Below, one piece after another: positions 1-9,243 of a stretch of 64,000 nucleotides of DNA. The stretch spans positions 62,001 through 126,000 of the forward strand of contig CAXXEO010000019.1 in assembly GCA_963664585.2 (NCBI GenBank), read 5' to 3'. Position numbers and translations under genes: made by a program. The stretch is from G963664585 sp963664585. GTDB lineage: Bacteria; Bacillota; Clostridia; Oscillospirales; Ruminococcaceae. The notes below the pieces were generated by a model. That model saw only the letters and a list, made by a program, of their open reading frames with translations. It ran no database searches and was not told the DNA's origin. Numbering within the stretch: position 1 is the first letter of the stretch; each line of letters begins with the position of its first letter.

Positions 1-1238
1 TCCGTCAGGGCGTTTTGAAAGGCGTAATTCTCCATCTGCCCTTCATAAAGGCTGCGGAGCGCGTCCGTCATCGCGATGATTTGCCTATCAAGTTCGTCGG
101 ATTCTCTCTTTTCAGGAAGACCGGTCGGAAAATATTTTTCCGACATGGAAAGAGTACGCGAGACAAGGTTTCCCAAATCATTAGCGAGATCAGCGTTAAT
201 ACGGTTAATCAGAATCTCGTTTGAGAATACGCCGTCAGAGCCGAAGGGAAACTCCCTCAGCAGGAAATAGCGCAGTGCGTCCACGCCATAGCGCTCACAG
301 AGGATAACCGGGTCAACCACATTGCCCTTGGATTTGGACATCTTGCCCCCTTCCAAAAGAAGCCAGCCATGACCATAAACACGCTTTGGAAGCGGAAGAT
401 CCAGCGCCATCAGCAGGGCGGGCCAGATGATGGTGTGAAAGCGGGTAATCTCTTTACCCACAAAATGGACGTCCGCGGGCCAATATTTATCATAATCGTG
501 GTACTTATCGTTTTTATATCCCAGTGCAGTGATGTAGTTCGAGAGGGCATCAACCCATACATAAACCACATGGCCGGGGTCGAAATCTACCGGCACGCCC
601 CATTTGAAGGTCGTTCTTGAAACGCACAGATCCTCCAGCCCCGGCTTGATGAAATTATTTACCATCTCATTCAGGCGTGAGGTTGGCTCGATGAAACGGG
701 GATTCTCATGGTAATAATAGTCCATCAGACGGTCGGCATATTTGGAAAGGCGAAAAAAATATGCCTCTTCCTCTGCGTCAATGACTTCGCGTCCACAGTC
801 TGGGCATTTGCCATCCACAAGTTGTGTCTCAGTCCAGAAGGCCTCACAGGGGGTACAGTACTTCCCCTTATAGGTGCCCTTGTAGATGTCCCCGCGGTCG
901 TACAGTTCTTTGAAAATTCGCTGTACCGAAAGTTCATGATAGTCATCTGTGGTGCGGATAAAGCGATCATTGGAGATGTTCATCAGTTTCCAGAGATCCT
1001 TAATCCCCGATACGATATTGTCTACATAGGCCTTCGGCGTTGTGCCGGCGGCCTTTGCCTTTTCCTCTATTTTCTGGCCGTGCTCATCAGTTCCGGTGAG
1101 GAACATCACATCAAACCCCTGCATTCGCTTGAACCTCGCCATAACATCGGCCGCCACCGTGCAATAGCTGTGCCCGATGTGAAGCTTGTCCGACGGATAG
1201 TATATGGGCGTGGTGATGTAGAAAGTTTTACCTTCCAT
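1..1238 (-). CDS. metG: methionyl-tRNA synthetase, 3' part outside window
   Basis: Charges tRNA-Met with methionine in the cytosol. The reading frame runs from an ATG at 1238 (ribosome site AGGAGG a few bases upstream) to the window edge without a stop, giving about 412 residues. The N-terminus carries the class I HIGH signature (KLHIGHSY, near residue 20), then the zinc-knuckle cysteines (CTPCE and CPDCG) of the metal-binding insert, the WVDALSNYI segment, and the KMSKS-type loop as GGKMSKSKGN. These identify the bacterial MetG form with a Zn knuckle. The anticodon-binding half and any C-terminal tRNA-binding domain lie beyond position 1. It is transcribed alone on the minus strand from a good promoter at 1386-1414. 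Identity is secure; only the truncation by the window edge limits the annotation. Confidence 0.97.
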   Translation of the reverse strand, partial: MEGKTFYITTPIYYPSDKLHIGHSYCTVAADVMARFKRMQGFDVMFLTGTDEHGQKIEEKAKAAGTTPKAYVDNIVSGIKDLWKLMNISNDRFIRTTDDYHELSVQRIFKELYDRGDIYKGTYKGKYCTPCEAFWTETQLVDGKCPDCGREVIDAEEEAYFFRLSKYADRLMDYYYHENPRFIEPTSRLNEMVNNFIKPGLEDLCVSRTTFKWGVPVDFDPGHVVYVWVDALSNYITALGYKNDKYHDYDKYWPADVHFVGKEITRFHTIIWPALLMALDLPLPKRVYGHGWLLLEGGKMSKSKGNVVDPVILCERYGVDALRYFLLREFPFGSDGVFSNEILINRINADLANDLGNLVSRTLSMSEKYFPTGLPEKRESDELDRQIIAMTDALRSLYEGQMENYAFQNALT

Positions 1239-1287
1239 GTTAACTCCTCCTTGCAAATACAAATATAGGTTTGATGTTTTGAGGTAT

Positions 1288-1319
1288 ATTATACCATCAC
1301 CCTGTGTTTATGGTATAAT
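1288..1319. promoter_or_regulatory. inverted repeat in the metG leader
   Basis: ATTATACCAT at 1288-1297 is exactly inverted as ATGGTATAAT at 1310-1319, with a 12-base spacer. Each arm also reads as a -10 hexamer TATAAT, so this could be an operator, a second promoter or an RNA hairpin. Only the symmetry is seen directly. Confidence 0.4.
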
Positions 1320-1385
1320 CGTGCATTGGCGCTGGCTCCCCAGAAGAGGAAGAGCCGCATGGGTATAAAAAGTGATTTACCACTT

Positions 1386-1414
1386 ATTATACCAGTTTTA
1401 TTTCCAAAATTCAA
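1386..1414 (-). promoter_or_regulatory. sigma-A promoter of metG
   Basis: On the minus strand TTGAAT (1414-1409) is followed after 17 bases by TATAAT (1391-1386), with an upstream TGG extension of the -10. Transcription would start about 140 bases before metG. The leader also contains an inverted repeat at 1288-1319. No T-box consensus was seen in it. Confidence 0.7.
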
Positions 1415-1647
1415 CGCGAAGCTCGGATGAAGTGAAATCCTGTTCAAATGCACCTTTTTGGCTTCATTTTCTTCCAATCACAGGCAATGCAAGAGATGAA
1501 TGTCCTTATTATTCAGAAACATTATGAAGAGATTGTACTTGAAAAACACAGGCGCAATGAGATACACTGAAGAAAATAACTGTACCCGACAGCTTATATA
1601 ATAGTCTGATGAATTCAAGTCTTTTTGAAATCGCCTTTAATGACCGT

Positions 1648-1675
1648 ATTTCCTCCCATCTGTAGGAGGGGAAAT
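1648..1675. repeat. small C-rich/G-rich hairpin between metG and the M20 peptidase
   Basis: ATTTCCTCCC is inverted as GGAGGGGAAAT with a short loop. It resembles the centres of the palindromic repeat families found elsewhere in the window (runs of C, loop, runs of G) but the flanks do not match them. The rest of the stretch 1415-1734 shows nothing recognisable. Confidence 0.35.
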
Positions 1676-1734
1676 AGAATTTAATAAATGATTTTTAAAG
1701 GAAAATAGTTTGAGACAGTGAAGGAGTGTCAATC

Positions 1735-3192
1735 ATGGTATTCTATGTTTTACTCGCACTTATCGCGGTTTCGGCAATTATTTGTTTCTTCAATGCAGCC
1801 AGAGTAAAACGCCCACCTAAGCCCGAATGCTGGCAGGGCGCACAGGATGTCGATGTCCTTGGGGCGGCCCGGAGACTAAGCGGCGCAATCACCTTTCAAA
1901 CGGTATCCTATACAGACACGACAAAGATGGACTTCCATGAATTTTTAAACTTCCACTGTTATCTGAAGGAACAGTATCCACTGGTACATAACAACCTTAC
2001 TCTTGAAAAGGTGGGAGATTATAGCCTTCTTTTCCGATGGAAGGGCAGCGATCCCGGTCTTCTTCCGATCGGACTGATGGCTCATCAGGACGTTGTGCCG
2101 GTGGAGCGTGAGCACTGGACACGGGAGCCTTTTGCGGGGACGATTGCTGACGGTTATGTTTATGGCCGTGGCACCCTGGATATGAAGGGCCATCTGCTTG
2201 CCATCATGGAATCGGTTGAATACCTGATTCAAAACGGGTATACACCCCAAAGAGATGTATACCTTATTTTTGGTCATAACGAAGAGGTCGGCGCCTCATC
2301 AGGTGATAATGGAGCCGAGTCAATTGCAAAGCTTCTAGAATCGCGTAATATCCGGATGGAGATGGTTATAGATGAAGGCGGCGCAATTATCAGTGGAAAA
2401 GGTTTTGGTATTGATCAGCGAATTTCCGTCATAGGGGTTACTGAAAAAGGTGGGGTCAACATTAAGCTGACTGCAAGGCATGCGGGTGGTCATTCATCCA
2501 CCCCGTCAAAGCATAGTGCATTGGGGTTGGTCTGTGCTGCTGCGAAGAGTGTGGAGGTGCATCCCTGTCGGGCTTCAATTCATCCGGTCATTGCCGACAT
2601 GTTTATACACCTCGCCCCCTACGCAAACAGCGCTATGCGCCTCGTGATGACCAACAGGTGGCTCTTTGATCCGGTCATCAAGCTGTTTCTCCTGCGGTCC
2701 TCACAAACCGCGGCTCTTTTGCGTACGACAATTGCTCTGACCATGGCACAGGGGAGCAGTGCGGCAAATGTCCTTCCCCAGGAGGCCTCAGTGACGGTGA
2801 ATATGCGCATTTTGCCGGGCGAAACCAGAAAAGACGCGGCGGACCATATAAAGAAATGGGTTGGCAAAGGAATAGAGGTGGAATATGCCGGTGGAAGGGA
2901 CCCATCCCCCGTATCACCGACCGATTGCGCTGAATATCGGATGCTCGTTCACACAATTGATGAAATTTTTGATAACGTTGCCATAACCCCTTATATGGTG
3001 ATGGGGGGAACGGATTCTCGATTTACCTATCCAATTTGTGATCACGTCTACCGTATCGCTCCCTTTACCTCCATGTTCGGCGACATGGGCGGGATACACG
3101 GCAGCGACGAGCGAATCGAAATTGCCAGCCTAGGACAGGGAATACGTTTTTTTATTCGCTTAATTCAAAATACAACAGGCATGCAATCATAG
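1735..3192 (+). CDS. M20 family metallopeptidase, PM20D1/carboxypeptidase S-like, membrane anchored
   Basis: A di-zinc hydrolase that likely cleaves N-acyl amino acids or C-terminal residues of small peptides. The start is the ATG at 1735, eight bases after AAGGAG; an upstream in-frame GTG at 1726 overlaps that site and is rejected. Residues about 3-21 form one hydrophobic helix, so the enzyme is probably membrane-tethered with the catalytic domain outside. M20 metal ligands are visible: H117 and D119 in MAHQDVVP, D149 in GTLDMKG, the EE pair 183-184 in HNEEVG, and a late His in GIHGSDE. The dimerisation insert has GGHSSTPS. At 485 residues it matches the PM20D1/CPS1 branch rather than ArgE or DapE. 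It stands alone, upstream of the AbgB-like array in the same orientation. PM20D1-type N-fatty-acyl amino acid hydrolysis is known for the family; the substrate here is unknown. Confidence 0.85.
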   Translation: MVFYVLLALIAVSAIICFFNAARVKRPPKPECWQGAQDVDVLGAARRLSGAITFQTVSYTDTTKMDFHEFLNFHCYLKEQYPLVHNNLTLEKVGDYSLLFRWKGSDPGLLPIGLMAHQDVVPVEREHWTREPFAGTIADGYVYGRGTLDMKGHLLAIMESVEYLIQNGYTPQRDVYLIFGHNEEVGASSGDNGAESIAKLLESRNIRMEMVIDEGGAIISGKGFGIDQRISVIGVTEKGGVNIKLTARHAGGHSSTPSKHSALGLVCAAAKSVEVHPCRASIHPVIADMFIHLAPYANSAMRLVMTNRWLFDPVIKLFLLRSSQTAALLRTTIALTMAQGSSAANVLPQEASVTVNMRILPGETRKDAADHIKKWVGKGIEVEYAGGRDPSPVSPTDCAEYRMLVHTIDEIFDNVAITPYMVMGGTDSRFTYPICDHVYRIAPFTSMFGDMGGIHGSDERIEIASLGQGIRFFIRLIQNTTGMQS

Positions 3193-3436
3193 TAATCTTC
3201 TGAAGAAACGGGATTTCTTCAATCGTTTTCATCATTTGTCCAATTTTTTGTCTGTGTATGGGGGAAAGATGTGGATTGTTATTTTAAAGTTGAATGCAAT
3301 AAGAGTTCGTGAATTTCTGTTTTGCGACTATTTGAGAAAAAAGAGAGGTATTTCTGACCTGACTGGAGATGCAGGCAAATGATATAGGGTCTCTCTAAGA
3401 AAAAAGTTTAGACATAAATGGGTCAAAAATAGTACC

Positions 3437-3463
3437 TTGCAATTTTTATCAGCTTGCTATAAC
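3437..3463 (+). promoter_or_regulatory. candidate promoter of AbgB-like gene 1
   Basis: TTGCAA and TATAAC are separated by 15 bases (or CTTGCA by 16), about 75 bases before the gene. The spacing is short, so the call is moderate. The remaining 3193-3436 stretch contains only a weak GAAGAAA/TTTCTTC hairpin near 3204-3222. Confidence 0.4.
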
Positions 3464-3537
3464 ATGTGCTGGGGGAAGATAATTTTACCCGGTTTTAAAG
3501 AAAAGATTCTTTCCTTATAAAATTTAGGAGGCTTTAT

Positions 3538-4989
3538 ATGAACAAACTGGAAGCATTAAAAGCGATCGACCAGAAAAGAGATCTGATCATCAATGCCAAT
3601 GACCGTATTTGGGAGTTCGCTGAGACCGCATTTAAAGAGTTTGGCTCTGTCAAGGTTCTCTGCGATGCCCTAAGATCTGAAGGCTTTGCGGTTGAAGAAG
3701 GTGTTGCGGGCATTCCCACAGCCTTTACCGGCCGTTTTGGCAATGGCAAACCTATTATTGGCATTTTAGCCGAGTTTGACGCCCTTTCCGGACTGTCCCA
3801 GATGGGTGGCAGCGCTGTGAAAGAGCCTGTGGTTGCTGGCGCTGCCGGACACGGCTGTGGACACAACTGCCTTGGCTCTGGCGCTTTGGCTGCCGCTATT
3901 GCCGTAAAGGAATATTTACAGCACAATGAAACCAGCGGTACGGTTGTACTATTTGGCTGCCCCGGCGAAGAGGGTGGTTCCGGTAAGGCATTCATGGCCA
4001 GAGATGGCGTGTTTGACGAGTGCGACTGCGCCATCACTTGGCATCCCGGCAGTGCCAACGCCGTTGTCAGCGGAAGCTCAAATGCCAACTACCAGGTTGC
4101 CTATAAATTTAAGGGCGTAGCCTCCCATGCAGCCGGTGATCCCCATCTGGGACGCTCGGCTTTGGACGCCGTCGAGTTGATGAATGTGGGCGTGCAATTC
4201 TTACGTGAGCACATGATCGACGCAGCCAGAATCCATTACGCCATTACCAACGCCGGCGGCTATTCCCCCAACGTGGTGCAGCCTGTCGCCGAGGTTCTTT
4301 ATCTCATCCGTTCCCCCAAGGTGGCCCAGGTGGACGAGCTATATCAGCGTGTAAATGACATCGCCGACGGTGCCGCTCTGATGACCGGCACTAGCGTGGA
4401 GAAGATTTTCATCAAGGCCTGCTCCAATCTGGTTCCCAACAATGCACTTGAAAAGCAGATTCAGAAAAATCTTGAAGAAATTCCTTGTCCTACCTATACT
4501 GAGGAAGAAAAGAAATTTGCCGCGCAGATCGTGTCTACCTATGAGAATAAATCTGATCAGAAGGAAATGCTTGTCCATCGTTATGGCCCTGATATCCTCG
4601 AAACCATGGCTGACAAGCTGGATGGCAGACCTCTCAACGATTTCGTTCTGCCCTATAAGAGCTCAGAGGGTGCGATGGCCGGTTCTACCGACGTTTCAGA
4701 CGTCAGCTGGGTATGCCCTACCGTTCAGATCGGTGTCGTGACCACTGCGGCAGGAACTCCGGGTCACTCTTGGCAGTTTACCGCCTGCAATAAAACCTCT
4801 ATTGCACATAAGGGAGTTCTCTACGCCGGCAAGGTCATGGCCGCTACCGCTATCGATCTTTTCGAAGACCACTCTTTGATCGAGGCTGCTAAGACTGAGC
4901 TGAAAAAGCGTTTGGCGCCCGAAGGCGGCAAGTACGTCTGCCCGATTCCGGCTGGTGTGATGCCCCAGGCTATCGGCAGTAAGTCGTAA
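3538..4989 (+). CDS. AbgB-like M20D amidohydrolase, array member 1
   Basis: Predicted cytosolic metal-dependent amidohydrolase related to subunit B of E. coli p-aminobenzoyl-glutamate hydrolase, of matching length (483 residues against about 481). Start ATG follows TAGGAGG. Metal ligands of the M20D type are in place: C107 and H109 in GHGCGHN, E144-E145 in CPGEEGG, H169 in TWHPG and H410 in PGHSWQ. The lid/dimerisation domain carries SHAAGDPHLGRSALDAVELM (H197). No signal peptide or membrane segment. The gene has its own candidate promoter and a terminator at 5131. In AbgA/AbgB the active form is a heterodimer; no AbgA partner is seen in the window, so these proteins may work as homodimers or mix with each other. 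The family is certain, the substrate (p-aminobenzoyl-glutamate or other N-acyl amino acids) is inference. Confidence 0.88.
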   Translation: MNKLEALKAIDQKRDLIINANDRIWEFAETAFKEFGSVKVLCDALRSEGFAVEEGVAGIPTAFTGRFGNGKPIIGILAEFDALSGLSQMGGSAVKEPVVAGAAGHGCGHNCLGSGALAAAIAVKEYLQHNETSGTVVLFGCPGEEGGSGKAFMARDGVFDECDCAITWHPGSANAVVSGSSNANYQVAYKFKGVASHAAGDPHLGRSALDAVELMNVGVQFLREHMIDAARIHYAITNAGGYSPNVVQPVAEVLYLIRSPKVAQVDELYQRVNDIADGAALMTGTSVEKIFIKACSNLVPNNALEKQIQKNLEEIPCPTYTEEEKKFAAQIVSTYENKSDQKEMLVHRYGPDILETMADKLDGRPLNDFVLPYKSSEGAMAGSTDVSDVSWVCPTVQIGVVTTAAGTPGHSWQFTACNKTSIAHKGVLYAGKVMAATAIDLFEDHSLIEAAKTELKKRLAPEGGKYVCPIPAGVMPQAIGSKS

Positions 4990-5130
4990 GCCGGACTCTT
5001 TTTTTCCGTTCAGGGTGTGAATGAAAGATATACTTTTCATTTGATGTGTCCTTTACAGGTGTCCTGCTTTGGATAATGCAAAAGTGAAAAGTTGAGTATT
5101 TTATTATTTCTAAACACCTTTTTGCCGCTT

Positions 5131-5156
5131 AAGCCGCTCTTCGGAGCGGCTTTTTT
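5131..5156 (+). terminator. rho-independent terminator after AbgB-like gene 1
   Basis: AAGCCGCTC-ttc-GAGCGGCTT hairpin with a TTCG-type loop followed by TTTTTT. It closes the first array gene as its own transcript. Confidence 0.88.
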
Positions 5157-5201
5157 GAGAAATTGGATGTCCTTGTAAACCTGGCAATGAATGATTGCAG
5201 G

Positions 5202-5299
5202 TATAGTTGATTAACTTGAAAACAAGCTTGTGATTTCCCCCCCCGCCCTCGGCGGGGGGGGGAAATGACGTTTTATATATATTAAGTTAATTGGCTATA
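5202..5299. repeat. palindromic repeat family 1, copy A
   Basis: Starts TATAGTTGATTAACTTGAAA and ends TTAAGTTAATTGGCTATA, with a long C-run/G-run hairpin in the middle (CCCCCCCCGCC/GGCGGGGGGGG) followed by AAATGACGTTTTATATATA. The GCCAGTTT part of the right arm is missing. The copy lies between array genes 1 and 2. Confidence 0.9.
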
Positions 5300-5415
5300 A
5301 AACAAGTGCATCTTCCTTAAGAATTTTCCATTAGACTGGGGAGAGTCTGTCCATGGGTGAAATATTATGCGCCCAGGCTACACAAATCATAGAGTATCTT
5401 TGTGCAGTTTAGATA

Positions 5416-5444
5416 TTGACCTTTCATCGCATATAATGTTAGAT
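5416..5444 (+). promoter_or_regulatory. candidate promoter of AbgB-like gene 2
   Basis: TTGACC, 17 bases, TTAGAT; a second AT-rich hexamer TATATT follows directly. The leader to the gene would be about 170 bases. Confidence 0.4.
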
Positions 5445-5617
5445 TATATTGGTAATGTTATGGGGCAACGGAACAAATATGTGAATAATTCATAAATTAT
5501 GCTCCCGGTTTCATATACATTAAGGACAAGCGGGAGGTCGGATGTCTTCCATTGGCGGCCACTTCAATCATGGCTTGGGACTATCTCATCGCCTTAAACA
5601 AAGTAGGAGGTCATAAA

Positions 5618-7066
5618 ATGAGTAAAAAAGACGCACTCGCTTCCATCGCAAAAAAGAAAGATAGCATTATCAACGTCAATGACCGCATTTGGGAATTTGC
5701 AGAAACTGCATTTACTGAGTTTAAATCCATGGAAATCCTTTGCCAGACTCTTGAGGCCGAGGGCTTCAAAGTAGAAAAGGGAGTAGGCAAGGTTCCTACT
5801 GCTTTTACCGGCCGTTTTGGCAGTGGAAAACCTGTCATCGGTGTTCTCGGCGAGTTTGATGCTCTGTCCGGTCTGTCCCAGGAGGGAGGCAATCCCATCA
5901 AGACCCCAATCAAGGCAGGGGCTCCCGGTCACGGTTGTGGGCATAACTGCCTGGGCTCTGCTTCACTGGCAGCTGCTATCGGCGTCAAGGACTATCTGGC
6001 TTCTACCGGTGCATCGGGCACCATCATATATTTCGGTTGCCCAGGTGAAGAGGGCGGCTCCGGTAAGGCATTTATGGCGCGTGAAGGTATATTCGATGAG
6101 TGCGACGCCGCAATCACCTGGCATCCAAGTACTCGCAATGCCATTGCAACCGGTTCTTCCAATGCCAACTACCAGGTCGCTTATAAATTCTTTGGTGTGG
6201 CCTCTCATGCGGCCGGTGACCCTCATCTGGGTCGTTCCGCTCTGGATGCCGTTGAACTGATGAACGTGGGCGTGCAGTTCCTGCGCGAGCACATGATCGA
6301 TGCAGCCAGAATTCACTATGCTATCACCAACACCGGCGGCTATTCTCCCAACGTGGTGCAGCCTACCGCTGAGGTATTATACTTAATCCGCTCCCCCAGA
6401 ACCGCACAGGTTGAAGAACTGTATCTGCGTGTGAACGACATTGCCAAGGGCGCCGCACTGATGACCGGCACACGTATGGAAATCGATTTCGTCAAGGCTT
6501 GCTCTAATGTTATCGTCAATACTACCCTTGAAAAGGTTCTTTACAAAAATTTACAGGAGACACCTGTTCCTACCTATACCGAGGAAGAGAAAGCTTTCGC
6601 ATCGAAGGTTATGGATTCATATGAGAGCAAGACAAGCGAGGCAGAAAAATTCCTCAACAGTTGGGGCTCTGAGGCCACCGAGGAAGAATTGGCCCTCTTG
6701 CGTCAGGGCAAGTCCATCAATGATTTCGTGATGCCCTTCAAGACCTCCGACAAGCCCTCGCCTGGTTCCACTGATGTTGCTGACGTCAGCTGGGTATGCC
6801 CCACTGCGCAGATTAACGTCGTAACCACAGCGGCCGGTACTCCTGGTCATTCCTGGCAGTATGTGGCCTGTAACAACACCTCTATCGCTCATAAAGGAGT
6901 GATCTATGCCGGTCAGGTTATGGCGGGCGCGATTATTGATCTGATGGGTGACCCCGATACGCTTGTAGCCGCCAAAGCTGAGTTCAAGAAACGACTGGGT
7001 GGCGAGACTTATAAGTGTCCAATTCCAGCGGGCGTCATGCCCAGGGCCATCGGCAGTAAGATGTAA
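5618..7066 (+). CDS. AbgB-like M20D amidohydrolase, array member 2
   Basis: Paralogue of the preceding gene, predicted to hydrolyse an N-acyl amino acid such as p-aminobenzoyl-glutamate in the cytosol. The start is the ATG at 5618, eight bases after AGGAGG; the longer in-frame extension to 5552 lacks a ribosome site. The 482-residue protein keeps C107/H109 (GHGCGHN), the EE pair in CPGEEGG, TWHPS and PGHSWQ, and the SHAAGDPHLGRSALDAV lid motif. It differs from member 1 chiefly in a segment after about residue 330 (ESKTSEAEKFLNSWGSEATE), a loop that varies in every paralogue and is a candidate specificity region. By eye it is closest to member 3. It has its own candidate promoter and a GC-rich hairpin after the stop. 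Confidence 0.88.
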   Translation: MSKKDALASIAKKKDSIINVNDRIWEFAETAFTEFKSMEILCQTLEAEGFKVEKGVGKVPTAFTGRFGSGKPVIGVLGEFDALSGLSQEGGNPIKTPIKAGAPGHGCGHNCLGSASLAAAIGVKDYLASTGASGTIIYFGCPGEEGGSGKAFMAREGIFDECDAAITWHPSTRNAIATGSSNANYQVAYKFFGVASHAAGDPHLGRSALDAVELMNVGVQFLREHMIDAARIHYAITNTGGYSPNVVQPTAEVLYLIRSPRTAQVEELYLRVNDIAKGAALMTGTRMEIDFVKACSNVIVNTTLEKVLYKNLQETPVPTYTEEEKAFASKVMDSYESKTSEAEKFLNSWGSEATEEELALLRQGKSINDFVMPFKTSDKPSPGSTDVADVSWVCPTAQINVVTTAAGTPGHSWQYVACNNTSIAHKGVIYAGQVMAGAIIDLMGDPDTLVAAKAEFKKRLGGETYKCPIPAGVMPRAIGSKM

Positions 7067-7077
7067 TCTTGTCCGCG

Positions 7078-7102
7078 GTGGGCGGCGCAATGCGCCGCCC
7101 AC
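7078..7102 (+). terminator. GC-rich hairpin after AbgB-like gene 2
   Basis: GTGGGCGGCG-CAAT-GCGCCGCCCAC is a near-perfect strong hairpin 11 bases after the stop. There is no T-run, so termination may be partial or the hairpin may stabilise the 3' end. Confidence 0.55.
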
Positions 7103-7134
7103 TACTGTTATCGGTATTCATAACCCCGGGAGAT

Positions 7135-7163
7135 TTGCATACTTTACGCCTTATGGATATACG
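7135..7163 (+). promoter_or_regulatory. candidate promoter of AbgB-like gene 3
   Basis: TTGCAT, 17 bases, TATACG, about 145 bases upstream of the gene. Confidence 0.4.
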
Positions 7164-7309
7164 CCTGACGATTAGAAACAACCATGTTCATTTCGTCCCT
7201 TTCTCAGTGAGATGGCATGTCTTAGCATTTACCCTTTATCCTCTCCCGCCGCAGATGGGAAAAGAAATCAGAAAATTATGCCGTAATGAAACGGCAAAGA
7301 GGAGCTTAT

Positions 7310-8764
7310 ATGAGTAAGAAGGATATACTGAACGTTATAGACAAAAAGAAAGATGTTATTCTGAATGTGAATGACCGTGTTTGGGAGTTCGCAGAAACAG
7401 CTTTTGCAGAGTTTAAATCCATGGAGGTCATCTGCCAAACCCTTGAGGCGGAGGGCTTTACCGTCGAGCGCGGGGTGGGAAAGGTTCCCACAGCTTTCAC
7501 TGGCCGTTTCGGCAGCGGCAAACCTGTTATTGGCCTTTTAGCTGAATATGATGCACTTTCCGGTCTTTCCCAGGAAGCGGGCAACCCGGTGAAAACCCCG
7601 ATCAAGGCCGGTGCCCCCGGACACGGTTGTGGCCACAATTGCCTTGGCGCCGGCTCTCTCGCTGCTGCCATTGGCGTCAAAGAGTATCTGGAGAAAACCG
7701 GCGCAACAGGTACAGTCATCTACTATGGCTGCCCTGGTGAAGAAGGCGGTTCCGGCAAGGCGTTTATGGCCAGAGAAGGCGTATTTGATGAGCTGGATGC
7801 GGCTATTACCTGGCATTCGGATACCCTGAACCAGATTGCTGCCGGTTCGAACAACGCCAACTATCAGGTAGCCTATAAATTTTTTGGCGTTGCCTCACAT
7901 GCGGCAGGGGATCCCCATCTGGGGCGTTCCGCGCTGGATGCCGTTGAACTGATGAATGTAGGCGTACAGTTTTTGCGTGAGCATATGATCGATCAGGCCA
8001 GAATCCATTATGCCATTACCAACGCTGGCGGTTATTCGCCCAATGTGGTGCAACCTACCGCCGAAGTATTATACTTAATCCGCTCTCCCAGAACCGCGCA
8101 GGTTGAAGAGCTGTTTCAGCGCGTAAACGACATAGCCAAGGGCGCAGCCCTAATGACAGGCACCAGACTTGAAATTGATTTTGTTAAGGCATGCTCAAAC
8201 GTCATCATCAATACCGCTCTGGAAAAGGTGCTTTATCGAAACATGCAGGAGATTCCTCTCCCTACCTATACCGACGAGGAAAAGAAGTTTGCACAGGCAA
8301 TAATCAACACCTATGAAAGTAAAACGGACGAGGCTAGCAAATACTATAATAAGTTTGGCTCGACAGCTCCCGAGGAATCCTATGCGATGCTCAGCGAAAA
8401 TAAGGACAAACCGATCAACGATTTCTTGATGCCCTTTCTCAGTACTGACAAGCCCAGCCCGGGATCTACTGATGTCGGCGATGTAAGCTGGGTATGCCCC
8501 ACCGCGCAGATTCGCGTGGTGACCACTGCGGCTGGAACGCCCGGACATTCCTGGCAGTTTACCGCATGCAATAAAACATCTATTGCGCACAAGGGCGTTC
8601 TCTATGCGGGTAAGGTAATGGCCGGCGCAGCGATCGACCTTATGAGCGACTTTGAAACGCTGGAGGCCGCCAGAGCTGAACACCTAAAACGCCGTGGGGG
8701 CCAGCCCTATAAGTGCCCGATCCCCGCAGGAATTATGCCGCGCGCCATTGGTCTCAAAGGCTAG
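7310..8764 (+). CDS. AbgB-like M20D amidohydrolase, array member 3
   Basis: Third paralogue, 484 residues, starting at the ATG at 7310 after AAGAGGA. The metal-site motifs are the same as in members 1 and 2 (GHGCGHN, CPGEEGG, PGHSWQ), except that the third motif reads TWHSDT instead of TWHP; the metal-binding His is kept. The variable loop reads ESKTDEASKYYNKFGSTAPE and is related to that of member 2, pointing to a recent duplication of the two. The C-terminus CPIPAGIMPRAIG is shared with the other intact members. A strong hairpin closes the gene at 8811-8839. Predicted soluble; substrate unknown. Confidence 0.88.
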   Translation: MSKKDILNVIDKKKDVILNVNDRVWEFAETAFAEFKSMEVICQTLEAEGFTVERGVGKVPTAFTGRFGSGKPVIGLLAEYDALSGLSQEAGNPVKTPIKAGAPGHGCGHNCLGAGSLAAAIGVKEYLEKTGATGTVIYYGCPGEEGGSGKAFMAREGVFDELDAAITWHSDTLNQIAAGSNNANYQVAYKFFGVASHAAGDPHLGRSALDAVELMNVGVQFLREHMIDQARIHYAITNAGGYSPNVVQPTAEVLYLIRSPRTAQVEELFQRVNDIAKGAALMTGTRLEIDFVKACSNVIINTALEKVLYRNMQEIPLPTYTDEEKKFAQAIINTYESKTDEASKYYNKFGSTAPEESYAMLSENKDKPINDFLMPFLSTDKPSPGSTDVGDVSWVCPTAQIRVVTTAAGTPGHSWQFTACNKTSIAHKGVLYAGKVMAGAAIDLMSDFETLEAARAEHLKRRGGQPYKCPIPAGIMPRAIGLKG

Positions 8765-8810
8765 GTCTGCCACGAGATACTTACCATAAAAGCGACAGTT
8801 TACTTACTTT

Positions 8811-8839
8811 ATCCGCGCCGCTTTTAAAGCGGCGCGGAT
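8811..8839 (+). terminator. hairpin terminator after AbgB-like gene 3
   Basis: ATCCGCGCCGC-TTTTAAA-GCGGCGCGGAT, 11-bp perfect arms. A T-run is absent and repeat copy B begins five bases later. Confidence 0.6.
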
Positions 8840-8843
8840 GTTG

Positions 8844-8936
8844 TATAGCCAATTAACTTAAAAACTGGCTATATATAAAACGCCATTTTCTTCCCCCGCC
8901 TTCGGCGGGGGAAGAAATCACAAGCTTGTTTTCAAG
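8844..8936. repeat. palindromic repeat family 1, copy B (right end lost)
   Basis: Begins TATAGCCAATTAACTTAAAA, has the CCCCCGCCTTCGGCGGGGG centre and the CACAAGCTTGTTTTCAAG right arm, but stops there: the terminal TTAATCAACTATA is replaced by unrelated sequence. The rest of the gap to 9243 is AT-rich with a TATAAT at about 9211 close to the next gene and nothing else recognised. Confidence 0.88.
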
Positions 8937-9243
8937 TAGTATTAGAAGCACCAAGAATGTATAAAATTATGAATATATGTATAAATACTTTCAGCTCAAT
9001 AAATAGCTGTTCTCATTCATAAAAGTCTATCCATATGAACAATCCTTTCCCTGCGAATCACAGTAAAACCCATATCTATCGTGTTTGTAAACTTATAATC
9101 GTAGTAAATTCGTAAAATCATTTATTCGAAAGCTGGTTGCCTTGTAGCGCAAAGGCGAATTATTATTAAAGATCAAAGGAAAAGTGTGGAATTTTGTTTA
9201 AATATCTAGTATAATTGTATAAAAATTAAATTGGAGGCAGAAC

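Noticed and set aside
1239..1734. T-box or SAM riboswitch upstream of metG
   Set aside because: No AGGGTGGTACCGCG T-box core or S-box pattern was found; only a promoter and a simple inverted repeat are visible.
3534..4088. Long antisense open frame (184 residues) over AbgB-like gene 1, and similar ones over the other copies
   Set aside because: Low-complexity Pro/Ala/Ser composition, same position on every paralogue, no ribosome sites; they are shadows of the GC-rich codons of the real genes.
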